From: Chloroflexota bacterium
Lineage (GTDB): Bacteria; Chloroflexota; Dehalococcoidia; Lucifugimonadales; Lucifugimonadaceae
Direction of reading: 5' to 3'
NCBI GenBank assembly: GCA_002730555.1
Contig: PCAM01000016.1
Coordinates: 1-64,000 of the forward strand
Length of the DNA: 64,000 bases
Shown here piece by piece: positions 24,899 to 33,220 of the stretch (positions within the stretch are counted from its first letter, which is position 1; each line of letters begins with the position of its first letter). Made by a program: the position numbers and the translations under genes. The notes below the pieces were generated by a model. It saw only the letters and a list, made by a program, of their open reading frames with translations, ran no database searches and was not told where the DNA came from.

Positions 24899-25879
24899 AT
24901 GCCAGACAAGATCGTCACCGCCGGCGACATGAAGTTCCGGGTCGTCCCCGGCTGGCCCGGCCACAACGGCCTTAAGTTCCGTGAGGTAGCGGGGGTCGCG
25001 GTCGATTCCCAGGGACTCGTTTACGTCTTCAACCGGGGCGAAAACCCGGTGATGGTGTTCCAGCCGGACGGGACGCTGGTTAATGAGTGGGGCGGAGGCT
25101 TGATAACGCGCGCCCACAACATCACGATAGGCCCGGACGATCTTGCGTACATCGTCGATGTGGCCGAACACGTTCTTTACAAGACCACACTCTCCGGCGA
25201 AGTGCTGATGACCATCGGAGACAAGGGCCAGCCCTCCGACACGGGAATCACGACCGACTACCGGACCATTACGCACGGCGGTCCCCCGTTCAACCAGCCA
25301 ACCAAGGCCGCGCTCAACGCGGACGGAGACATTTTTGTATCCGACGGTTACGGGAACGCCCGCGTCCATCGATTCGCCGCGGATGGCACGCTCAAGCTCT
25401 CGTGGGGAGGGCCGGGAGTGGGACCGGGCGAGTTGAATCTCTCGCACGCCGTTGCTGTGGCGCCCGATGGCCACGTCTACGTATGCGACCGCGAGAATTC
25501 ACGGATTCAGGTGTTCACTCAGGACGGCGAGCACCTGGACACCTGGGACGAGGTGAGCCGGCCCTGTGACGTCTTCATCGGTCCGGACGGCCTGGTGTAT
25601 GTCGCCGAACTCGGACACAAGGGCGGCCTTGGACTCGCAGCGCCGACCGACAATCCGGGCATCCCGAGCATGAGCATCTGGACCGTCGATCACGAACTGG
25701 TCGGCAAATGGGGCAGCGACGACATCTTTGAGCCGGGTTCGTTCTTCTCGCCGCACGGCATCGCCATCGGGCCTGACGGCAGCCTGTATGTGGGCGAGGT
25801 GACCGTCTCCGGAGACGCCGGACGGGGCAGCTTCCCGGAGAGCTATCGGTCCATCCAGAAGTTTGAGAGGGTGAGTTGA
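24899..25879 (+). CDS. NHL-repeat beta-propeller protein
   Basis: 326 residues of NHL blades: repeated phrases VAVDSQGLVYVFNRG, DGDIFVSDGYGNARVHRF, VAVAPDGHVYVCDRENSRIQVF and IAIGPDGSLYVGEV, similar to the lyase domain of peptidyl-glycine amidating enzymes. No signal peptide is visible. Such proteins may be lactonase-like or scaffolds; function unknown. AAGGAA precedes the ATG. Its stop overlaps a possible TTG start of the next gene (TTGA). Confidence 0.82.
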   Translation: MPDKIVTAGDMKFRVVPGWPGHNGLKFREVAGVAVDSQGLVYVFNRGENPVMVFQPDGTLVNEWGGGLITRAHNITIGPDDLAYIVDVAEHVLYKTTLSGEVLMTIGDKGQPSDTGITTDYRTITHGGPPFNQPTKAALNADGDIFVSDGYGNARVHRFAADGTLKLSWGGPGVGPGELNLSHAVAVAPDGHVYVCDRENSRIQVFTQDGEHLDTWDEVSRPCDVFIGPDGLVYVAELGHKGGLGLAAPTDNPGIPSMSIWTVDHELVGKWGSDDIFEPGSFFSPHGIAIGPDGSLYVGEVTVSGDAGRGSFPESYRSIQKFERVS

Positions 25880-27633
25880 CGTCAAAGTCTTCTGTTTTCG
25901 ATGGGTTGGTAATAATGCTTAAGTACTGGTCGGCATTCTTGATGACTGTCGTAGTTACGTCCGTCATCGCCTGTAGCAGTGATGGTGAAGGTCCGTCCCT
26001 AACGGCCTCCCCGGCTGTCGTATCAACGATAGCGCCAGACCAAACCACACCAATCGCCCCGACGTCGGCACCAATGACCCCGACACCCCCACCGGCTGGC
26101 GTACCGACCATAGCACCAGGCCAAACCACACCAATCGCCCCAACTCCGGAGCCCTCCTGCTCCCGGGTTCCCGGGTCCTCAGATATCGCCGCGGCCCCAC
26201 CAGAGGTGGCTCGAAACGCCACTCTCTGGCCGCTTCCTAACAAAGACTATGCCGGCACGCGTTCGAGCTTCGATTCGAGGATTACGTCCGAGACGGTAGG
26301 CGATCTGGAACCCGCCTGGGAGTTTGATTTTCCGGAATCCACGGCGTGGGGAGCCGTTGCATCGAGCCCGCTGGTAATGGACGAGATTGTCTACGTCCAG
26401 GATCTTTCAAGCAATATCTACGCCTTCGATTTTTGTAGTGGAGAGATGTTGTGGGAGCGAGCCGGTGAAGGTCCTTCATTAGCCCCCAACGGCCTCGCCG
26501 TTGGGTGGGGCAAGGTGTTCGCCGCCTCTTCCGCAGCTGATTTCGTCGCGCTGGACAGTTCTACAGGAGACTTGCTGTGGCGGGCGCCGATTGAACTAAC
26601 CTCCACCGAAGGGATCGATATCCAACCGGTTGTTTACGACGGACTCGTGTACCTGAGTACGGCTCCGCGCAGTGAAGAAGGCCTGTACCAGGGCAATGCG
26701 ACCGGCATTATCTACGCCCTGGAACAGGAAACAGGGCGTATCAAGTGGGAGTTCAATACGGTCGACTCAGAAGACATCTGGGGCAATCGTGAAGTTAACA
26801 GCGGGGGCGGCGCGTGGTTCCCCGTTTCCATCGATACCGATCGCGGGATGACCTACTGGGGAATAGGGAATCCTGCCCCGTTTCCTGGAACCGAAGAGTT
26901 TCCGAACGGGTCAAGTCGGCCGGGACCGAACCTTTATACCGATTCGATGGTTGCGCTCGATCATGAGACCGGCGAGCTGGAGTGGTACAACCAGGTACGC
27001 CCGCACGATCTCTTCGATATGGACTTTCACATCTCACCGATCCTCGTTACGACAGAGATCGATGGAGTGGCACGAGACGTGGCACTGGGAGCGGGCAAGA
27101 CCGGCACGGTACACGCCTTCGACGCCGACACCGGGGAGGAATACTGGGTCACGGAGGTCGGCATTCACTTGAACGACGACACAATGGAGATCCCGCCGGG
27201 TGAATCGGTCACAGTTTACCCCGGCCTTCTCGGAGGGGTCGAGACTCACATGGCGTACGCCGACGGGATGGTCTACGTCCCGGTGATAAACAGTCCAGCG
27301 ACGTTTACTTCCACCTCGGGTAAGTTGGGGAGCGGACGGGCTGGCAGCGTGGTGGCAATCGATGTCAAAGACGGCAGTATCCGGTGGGAGACGGAGTTTG
27401 ACTCATGGGTTCTGGGCAGTGCCACGATCGTAAACGATCTCGTGCTCACAGCCGCCGGACAGACTGTTTACTGGTTCGATCGCGCCAATGGGGACATAGT
27501 CGGGTCCGTCGAGGTGAGCGCGTGGGTCAATGCTCCACTCGTTGCGGCCGGTGACACAATAATCATCCCTGCCGGGTTCCCGCTCGCTCCTGGACAGAAG
27601 CCACAGCTAATTGTGCTCAGGCTCCCGGATTGA
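25876..27633 (+). CDS. PQQ-type beta-propeller lipoprotein
   Basis: 585 residues from TTG 25876, which overlaps the previous stop and has GAGAGG at 6 nt; ATG 25915 is an alternative. Signal with lipobox SVIAC anchors it outside. Residues about 40-95 are a Pro/Thr linker containing a duplicated unit (IAPDQTTPIAP and IAPGQTTPIAP). The rest is an eight-bladed-type PQQ-like propeller with Trp-docking phrases SGEMLWERAGE, TGDLLWRAPI, TGRIKWEF, TGELEWYN, TGEEYWVTE. Looks like a PQQ alcohol/sugar dehydrogenase-like protein; cofactor residues not verified. Probably translationally coupled to the NHL protein. Confidence 0.8.
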   Translation: MTSKSSVFDGLVIMLKYWSAFLMTVVVTSVIACSSDGEGPSLTASPAVVSTIAPDQTTPIAPTSAPMTPTPPPAGVPTIAPGQTTPIAPTPEPSCSRVPGSSDIAAAPPEVARNATLWPLPNKDYAGTRSSFDSRITSETVGDLEPAWEFDFPESTAWGAVASSPLVMDEIVYVQDLSSNIYAFDFCSGEMLWERAGEGPSLAPNGLAVGWGKVFAASSAADFVALDSSTGDLLWRAPIELTSTEGIDIQPVVYDGLVYLSTAPRSEEGLYQGNATGIIYALEQETGRIKWEFNTVDSEDIWGNREVNSGGGAWFPVSIDTDRGMTYWGIGNPAPFPGTEEFPNGSSRPGPNLYTDSMVALDHETGELEWYNQVRPHDLFDMDFHISPILVTTEIDGVARDVALGAGKTGTVHAFDADTGEEYWVTEVGIHLNDDTMEIPPGESVTVYPGLLGGVETHMAYADGMVYVPVINSPATFTSTSGKLGSGRAGSVVAIDVKDGSIRWETEFDSWVLGSATIVNDLVLTAAGQTVYWFDRANGDIVGSVEVSAWVNAPLVAAGDTIIIPAGFPLAPGQKPQLIVLRLPD

Positions 27634-27741
27634 GATGGCCTGTCGATAAGAGAAACTCAAAGTTCTCAAGCTAATTTCGATAAATGAGCCAGATAACTAT
27701 GGAAACGGCAAGGACAGAGGCTATTCACAACTCCGTGTGTC

Positions 27742-27769
27742 GGCGGTTCAAGTCCGCCCCTCGGCACCA
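27742..27769 (+). repeat. tRNA 3'-end fragment (attachment-site-like)
   Basis: A complete T-arm (GGCGG TTCAAGT CCGCC) followed by acceptor strand CCTCGGC, discriminator A and CCA. The matching 5' strand (GCCGAGG) and the D and anticodon arms are absent upstream, so it is not a whole tRNA. The acceptor end is identical to that of both tRNA-Leu genes in this window. Confidence 0.75.
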
Positions 27770-27791
27770 CAAAGCTGAATGTGATTGCGGT

Positions 27792-27814
27792 CCCGGAAGC
27801 ATTATTGCTCCGGG
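27792..27814 (+). terminator. Hairpin downstream of tRNA fragment
   Basis: CCCGGAAGCA and TGCTCCGGGG pair with one bulged A around a TTAT loop. No T tract follows; it may be the old terminator of the lost tRNA. Confidence 0.35.
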
Positions 27815-28282
27815 GTCACTTCGCGTTTGACAGCCAATCTGACAGCCACAGGCGTGGGAATCTGAGTTTTCGACTTCGCGGACTAGCCCGGATCAGCAGC
27901 GGAGATTAAGTCGCCTGTAGACCTTCTGACCTGCCCCTGACGCGGTACCAGAGATTATATTAGTCCTGCCGTGTGTTGGACGGCGGGCATGAATGCCCTC
28001 TTCCCGACATGTCTTCCCCCTCCTGGAAACGTTCAGTCTCTAAGTTATTGACTGGTACCGTCAAAGGGGGGCAGGGCAGGTCTCGTCAAGGCTTCGGTCG
28101 AAGTCTGTATCGAGAACAACTGTCTGACTTATAGAGCTCAGGCGTGCACCAAGTCGACCCCGGTGAGTTCATGGAGTTGTGTGAACGCCATCGGGACGAT
28201 CGTCTGCACCTAGATTGCTCTGATCCTTCCGGTTTAAGTCGGGAGAATTACGGGTAGCGTTAATCCTGCGGTCGGTTCGTAA

Positions 28283-28312
28283 GATATGTTTTTGCACCTG
28301 CAAAAACATATC
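28283..28312. promoter_or_regulatory. Perfect 14-bp inverted repeat (possible operator or recombination site)
   Basis: Arms GATATGTTTTTGCA and TGCAAAAACATATC separated by CC. The 2-nt centre cannot form an RNA loop without opening the stem, so binding by a dimeric protein fits better than termination. AT-rich compared with the surroundings. It lies 185 bp past the 3' end of the minus-strand MFS gene, in the scarred region. Confidence 0.5.
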
Positions 28313-28497
28313 TGTTGCGGACAGGTCGACAACCGGTGTTTCAGGTGCTGTTGACCGCTACCGCCCCGATCAAACGGGATGCCGACGGTCAATATAATTA
28401 TCGGGATTTCGCTACTATTCGGGCTTGATCATCGCCGCCAGGAGCGTTGGCCGGAGTCGTGTTTGACGACCACCGATGCGGCCCGGCTGGTTGTCCG

Positions 28498-29796
28498 TTA
28501 CGCGGATTCCTCCGGGGGCGTGGCGTCCTCTGAGTCATGCTCAGAGCCCTGGCTGGCTCTGAGGTCCTCTTCCGGCGGCTTGATCCCTCGGAACGCTGCG
28601 TACACTGCCACGTCGTAGATGAGCTTTGCTGAAGCAGCAATCAGGAACGGCGCCGCTGTGACGCTGTTAGACCAGAGCAACCCCGTGAACGACGTGCTTG
28701 GCATCCGGAACACGGTGCGTCCCAGGTTGTTCGCCCCCGCCATGACGACGCGCTCGTCAGACGGCACGATCGCCATGACGTAAGACTGCCGCGTCGGCAC
28801 GTCCATCTCGTTGAAAAGCTCCCGCAGGATGAACACGCTTATCGCTATCGGAAAGGTCGGAGCAAGAGCGAACGCTATCAGCAGCAGGTTCGCCCCTATC
28901 TGGGTCCACACCATCGTGTTGAGCAGACCGATCCTCCGGGCCACGTACGGCGCCGCCCAGATCGAGCCCAGGTTCCATAGTTGAGCGACCACGAGCACGG
29001 CGCCGATGGTCCCCTCGTTTGCGCCGAAGTGGGTGAAGAGCCAGAAAGAAACGAAGGCGTCCGAGACCATACCCCCGGCCATGGAATCAATCCCGAACAA
29101 CCCGGAGATTCCAAGGATTCGCCCACGCGAGCGCGTGCGAAGGGGATTCGTGAGGCGCCCGCCGCCGACCATCTCGGATTCGATCGCCGACGAAAGCGCC
29201 ATATACATCACGGCGGCGGCCAGGTTCAGGATCACGTACAGGCTGATCGTGATGCGATAGGCATCGACGGGCTCCAGGTCGAACGCCTTGAGCAAGAGCG
29301 TCGCCAATCCGGCCAGCAATGCGCCGAACGCCCGCCCCCCGGACGAGAACACGGACAGGTACGAGAACGATCTGGTGCGCCTCTCGGGCGTAGCTATCTC
29401 CGCCAGCCCCGCCTGTTCGAGCTGAACGATGGGGCCGTGGTGCATCCCGCTGGCCGCATACGCGCCGAAAAACGACCCGATGGTCAGGAGCCAGAAGTTG
29501 TCGGTAGCGACGAGCAGCAAGCCGGACAGTCCAGTAACCAGAGCCATCGATGCGAACCAGTGCCGGCGCGACATGGCCGGGCCGGCGATCACCACCAGCG
29601 ACGATAGGGCAACCCCGCCGACCAGGCTGACACTGAGAAGGAAGCCGATACGCGGCGCGCTCAGCCCGACGGCGTCGAGGTAGATGGCGATCAGCACGGC
29701 AAGGACGCCCATGCCGGTGGCGCGCACCGCCCGTCCGCCGTACACGAGCAGCGCGTCGAGCCGGGGACGCCCGGGCGGGCGGGCTGCGTCAGTCAT
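28498..29796 (-). CDS. MFS transporter
   Basis: 432 residues with about 12 hydrophobic helices. Visible features: N-terminal helix after VYGGRAVRATGMG, GPIVQLEQAGLAEIATPERR in the first half, a central hydrophilic loop (GGGRLTNPLRTRSRGR) and FNEMDVPTRQSYVMAIV in the second half, a phrase typical of one MFS branch of putative drug or metabolite exporters. C-terminal 30 residues are acidic and disordered. Substrate unknown. Stand-alone gene. Confidence 0.83.
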   Translation of the reverse strand: MTDAARPPGRPRLDALLVYGGRAVRATGMGVLAVLIAIYLDAVGLSAPRIGFLLSVSLVGGVALSSLVVIAGPAMSRRHWFASMALVTGLSGLLLVATDNFWLLTIGSFFGAYAASGMHHGPIVQLEQAGLAEIATPERRTRSFSYLSVFSSGGRAFGALLAGLATLLLKAFDLEPVDAYRITISLYVILNLAAAVMYMALSSAIESEMVGGGRLTNPLRTRSRGRILGISGLFGIDSMAGGMVSDAFVSFWLFTHFGANEGTIGAVLVVAQLWNLGSIWAAPYVARRIGLLNTMVWTQIGANLLLIAFALAPTFPIAISVFILRELFNEMDVPTRQSYVMAIVPSDERVVMAGANNLGRTVFRMPSTSFTGLLWSNSVTAAPFLIAASAKLIYDVAVYAAFRGIKPPEEDLRASQGSEHDSEDATPPEESA

Positions 29797-30337
29797 CGGC
29801 CACCAGAGATGGTTTGAACGGTTGGCATGGGGCGTGAGTCTACGCGTCCCCGGCGCAATAGCGCGTGACAGTACGGCCTGGAAACCGATGGAAATCCGCC
29901 GAGCACTCCCTTGGCGCGAGCCTGCCCTTCCACTTGTCCGAAGGGCGAAGGAGAAAAGTTCCCGCTGGCAACAGCCGTCTCACTTCAACGCTGCCGGGGA
30001 ACATCTGGAACGCACGGATACCCTTGGCTCGGTCGAGAAGGGGAATACCTGGAGACTCGGACCGACACCCGGGAAGCCTGGCTGGCGATGCTACGAACGA
30101 CATCAGACCATCTCGCGCTCACAGGCGCCCGGCAGGACGCGCTGCTCGACGGGATAGGCGAGGCCATCAACCGCCGCGAGCGTGCCGAAGTAAGTGCCAC
30201 CACCGGGCTCTGGCTGGGAACGCGCGTCTAAATACAGCGGTTGGCGCACTCCCGACGGAGTAAAATCACCCCTGGCGTTCTAACCGGTCGACCCGGAAGC
30301 TCGTCTTCAAACGTGCTCCAGGAAGGCCCTCCAAAGC
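29797..30337. other. Intergenic region containing methyltransferase remnant
   Basis: Between divergent MFS genes. The only coding trace is the methyltransferase 3' end at 30043-30231; the rest shows no gene. Confidence 0.5.
30043..30231 (+). pseudogene. C-terminal remnant of a class I SAM methyltransferase
   Basis: About 62 codons ending in a stop, YLETRTDTREAWLAMLRTTS, then DHLALTGARQDALLDGIGEA and a final strand TGLWLGTRV. This matches the C-terminal tail I know from many small-molecule SAM methyltransferases (pattern TrxDWLxxLRTxSDHLxLPxxxRxALL .. TxLxLARR). Nothing upstream in any frame supplies the SAM-binding Rossmann part, so the gene has lost most of its 5' portion. Confidence 0.55.
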
Positions 30338-31690
30338 TTGACTATCAAGGACCCCCGCGCGACCGACATGACCGACCGGGTCGTATCCGCCGGCGACGCT
30401 CCCGTGACCGAGGCCGATGACCGTGCAACTTCATCGTCCATCTTTTCCGCTCTAACGGCCCCGCAATACCGGCGCTTCTGGTTCGGTTCTCTGGCCTCCG
30501 TCGGCGCAACCCAGCTGTTGATAATCGGCCAGGGCGTACTGGTTTTCGATCTCAGCGGGTCCGAATTCCTACTCGGTCTAGCGGGCGCCGTGACGGGAAT
30601 AGCGACCATCATCGTCACCCTGTTCGGGGGCGTGGTGGCGGACCGCGTCAACAAACGAGTGCTGTTGATGGCGACATCGCTCCTGGTCGCCCTGCTGCTG
30701 TTCCTGCTCGCCACGCTGGACATGACCGACGTGGTGAAGGTCTGGCACGTGATCGTCATCGCCAGCGTGATCGGGGTCGTGGTCGGGTTCGACTCACCGG
30801 CACGGCAATCAATCTTCCCCTTACTCATCGAAGGACGCCAACAGATGATGAGCGCCGTGGCGCTAAACTCGGTCGTATGGCAGACCACGAGGATCATCGT
30901 CCCGGCGATCGGCGGATTTGCGCTGGCGTATTTTGGAACCCATTCCGTTTTCTATGCCGGCGCGGTCGGTTTCACCCTGATGTTCCTCGTGATGATCACG
31001 GTTCGCGTGGATGAGGGCGAACGCGGGCTGAGTCGCAACGTACTGGCGGAACTCTGGGACGGCGTCCGCTTTGTGATGTCACACCGTATTTTTGCGGTGT
31101 TGATCCCGCTGACGTACGCCAACATGTTCTTCGGGGTGTCGTACATGCAGTTGATCCCGGTGTTTGCCGACGCCTACGGGAGCCAATCTGACCAGGCGCT
31201 TGGGTTCTTGTTTGGGCTGGCGGGAGTTGGGTCCATGAGTGGCACTTTTGGCATTGGTCGGGCCCGGGCGTGTTTGCCGGTTGGCTGGCTGATGATCATC
31301 GGATCCTTGGTGGGCTCAGCGGCGATCATATCGTTCGGCGTCTGGACCCACTTCGGACCCGACCCCTCTGGATACGCCAACCCGATCATCTCTCCGATGT
31401 TCGCCATCTCCGCGGCTTTGATGTTCATCGCCGGGACGTTCAACTCCATGTTCATGATCAGTTCCATGACGGTATTGCAGCTACGCGTTCCGACAGAGTT
31501 ACGCGGGCGTGTCATGGGCATCTACGCAATGACGTTCAGCCTGATCGCCGTTGGCGGGTTGCTGACCGGCGGCGTCGCTCAACTCGTGAACGCCAGCTTC
31601 GCCGTGGCGGCAAGCGCGACGGTGATCCTCACGATCATGGTTTTGGTCACAATAACGCAGCCGGTGTTGCGGGGGTTGCGGGCGGAGTAG
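30338..31690 (+). CDS. MFS exporter, EntS/MFS_3 type
   Basis: 450 residues from TTG 30338 (ATG 30368 also possible). N-terminal cytoplasmic tail, then the MFS_3 opening ALTAPQYRRFWFGSLASVGA; loop 2-3 GGVVADRVNKRVLL is the classic MFS motif A variant; DSPARQSIFPLLI in helix 5 and LRVPTELRGRVMGIYAMTFS in the second half are typical of the enterobactin exporter-like group. Exports an unknown compound. Divergent from the other MFS gene, with a dGTPase downstream. Confidence 0.85.
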   Translation: MTIKDPRATDMTDRVVSAGDAPVTEADDRATSSSIFSALTAPQYRRFWFGSLASVGATQLLIIGQGVLVFDLSGSEFLLGLAGAVTGIATIIVTLFGGVVADRVNKRVLLMATSLLVALLLFLLATLDMTDVVKVWHVIVIASVIGVVVGFDSPARQSIFPLLIEGRQQMMSAVALNSVVWQTTRIIVPAIGGFALAYFGTHSVFYAGAVGFTLMFLVMITVRVDEGERGLSRNVLAELWDGVRFVMSHRIFAVLIPLTYANMFFGVSYMQLIPVFADAYGSQSDQALGFLFGLAGVGSMSGTFGIGRARACLPVGWLMIIGSLVGSAAIISFGVWTHFGPDPSGYANPIISPMFAISAALMFIAGTFNSMFMISSMTVLQLRVPTELRGRVMGIYAMTFSLIAVGGLLTGGVAQLVNASFAVAASATVILTIMVLVTITQPVLRGLRAE

Positions 31691-31708
31691 GGCGAGCGTG
31701 CCCATTTG

Positions 31709-31800
31709 TAAGGGCGTATGGCAGCCCGCCCCTGCAACGTCGTGATCGATGAGATACGGCATGCGCGACCGGCGTGGGCGTATTGCCATACGCCCCTACG
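31709..31800. repeat. R2-like palindromic repeat region
   Basis: Contains TAAGGGCGTATGGCAGCCCG with CCGCCCCTGCAACG, then GGGCGTATTGCCATACGCCC and CCTACG. Resembles the palindromic repeat at 57955-58009 and the R2 blocks. Confidence 0.5.
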
Positions 31801-31930
31801 ATGTTCCCCTCGAACGCATGCCAGACGTAGCCGCGAGAACTGCTATCCCGGTATGCTTACGCCCCGAATCCATACCGAATTCACGGACCCAATTCCGGCA
31901 CCGTCCGGATTCGAAAAAAGGAACGCAACG

Positions 31931-33013
31931 GTGAAATCTGATGGGGTCCGACAACGGCTTGAAGCAAGGGAGCGGTCGCTCTCGCCCTTCGCCGTTCGCT
32001 CGGCCGACTCCGCCGGCCGGGCGATCCGGGAGGAGCCCAGCCCCCTCCGGACGGCGTTTCAGCGCGACCGCGACCGGATAGTCCACACCAACTCGTTTCG
32101 ACGCCTGAAGCACAAGAGCCAGGTGTTTGTGGCGCCGGTCGGCGATCACTACGTGACACGTCTGACTCACACGCTTGAAGTGGCACAGATCGGTCGCACG
32201 ATCGCACGCGCCCTCAACCTGAACGAGGACCTGGTCGAGGCGATAGGGATGGGGCATGACCTTGGACACACGCCGTTCGGGCATCTGGGTGAACGGGTGC
32301 TGAACGATTTGATGCCGGACGGCTTCCACCACAGCAAGCACAGCGTCCGTATCGTCGAAAAATTGGAGAAAGACGGCAAGGGTCTTAACCTTAGCAGCGA
32401 GGTCATAGAGGGCATCCGTCGGCACTCGAAGCCCCAGGGGACGTTCCTGGATCCGGATGCCGTCGAGGGCATGACCCTCGAGGCGCAGGTGATTCGGCTA
32501 TCGGACGCCATGGCCTACCTGGCGCACGACATCAACGACGCCATCCGCGCCGGCGTGATCACCATCGAGGACCTGCCCGCACACGCCATCGCCCGCCTGG
32601 GACGCCGCCATTCAGAACGCGTGAACGCACTTGTGACGGACGTGATCGAAGCTTCCTGGGCGGCAACCGGAAAAGGTTCAGGCAACGACACGGGTGCCGT
32701 GCCTCCGGTGATCACGATGTCGACCGAATTCGGTGAGGTCGTGACCGCGGTGCGCAACTGGATGTTCCGTGAGGTGTACCTGCCTATAAGCGGAACGCGG
32801 CCCGGCAAAGCGGCCCTCGAGATAGTCGAACTCCTGTACCGCCACTACCTGGAGTACCCGGACGAAATCCCGGACGACTTCCCGCGCGTGGCGGACACGC
32901 CCGAGAGGCTTGCCGCCGATATCGTTTGTGGGATGACGGACGAGTTCGCCATCTCGGCGGCGGAGTCGATCCGGCCGGGCGCATTTGCCGCCGCATTTGA
33001 GGACCGCCTCTAA
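31931..33013 (+). CDS. dgt: Deoxyguanosinetriphosphate triphosphohydrolase-like protein
   Basis: 360 residues from GTG 31931, with AAGGA at 8 nt. HD-domain hydrolase that removes triphosphate from dNTPs. Metal ligands: His80 in RLTHTLEVAQI, His109-Asp110 in MGHDLGHTPFGH, and a later Asp in LSDAMAYLAHDINDA. The N-terminal phrase FQRDRDRIVHTNSFRRLKHKSQVF is the dGTPase signature. The frame is open back to 31718 but that region is the R2-like repeat. Followed by dnaG, fitting a nucleotide/replication neighbourhood common in Chloroflexota and Firmicutes. Confidence 0.92.
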   Translation: MKSDGVRQRLEARERSLSPFAVRSADSAGRAIREEPSPLRTAFQRDRDRIVHTNSFRRLKHKSQVFVAPVGDHYVTRLTHTLEVAQIGRTIARALNLNEDLVEAIGMGHDLGHTPFGHLGERVLNDLMPDGFHHSKHSVRIVEKLEKDGKGLNLSSEVIEGIRRHSKPQGTFLDPDAVEGMTLEAQVIRLSDAMAYLAHDINDAIRAGVITIEDLPAHAIARLGRRHSERVNALVTDVIEASWAATGKGSGNDTGAVPPVITMSTEFGEVVTAVRNWMFREVYLPISGTRPGKAALEIVELLYRHYLEYPDEIPDDFPRVADTPERLAADIVCGMTDEFAISAAESIRPGAFAAAFEDRL

Positions 33014-33220
33014 CAGGGTGAACTCCCGGCAAGTGCGTGGCCGGTTGGGAAAACTGCTCGTCTCTCAAGATTGACGCCGTTCTCCACACAATCCCCAGTG
33101 CCCATCCCCGCAATCCCCAGAATAGGTCTCCTAATATTGTAGGTGCAGACGTGAAATCCGTCCTTTGTGACACGTTGGTCCTGAAGTTTTCCCTCGGGGC
33201 CCTAAGCTAGTTCGAGAACT

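Larger units (their letters stand above)
27634..28497. other. Gene-free region with tRNA fragment and palindrome
   Basis: 864 bp without a convincing gene. It holds a tRNA 3' fragment (27742-27769), a hairpin just after it, a doubled octamer TTGACAGCCAATCTGACAGC (27828-27847), and a perfect palindrome at 28283-28312. A 35-codon open stretch (about 28150-28257, VDPGEFMELCERHRDDRLHL) may be a gene remnant but is not recognisable. Looks like the scar of an integrated element. Confidence 0.55.

Noticed and set aside
24395-25474. 359-codon open frame on the minus strand
   Set aside because: Antisense to the HAD and NHL genes, both of which have clear motifs; no protein-like features.
27680-27770. 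Complete tRNA at the CCA-ending fragment
   Set aside because: No 5' acceptor strand pairing with CCTCGGC, and no D or anticodon arm upstream.
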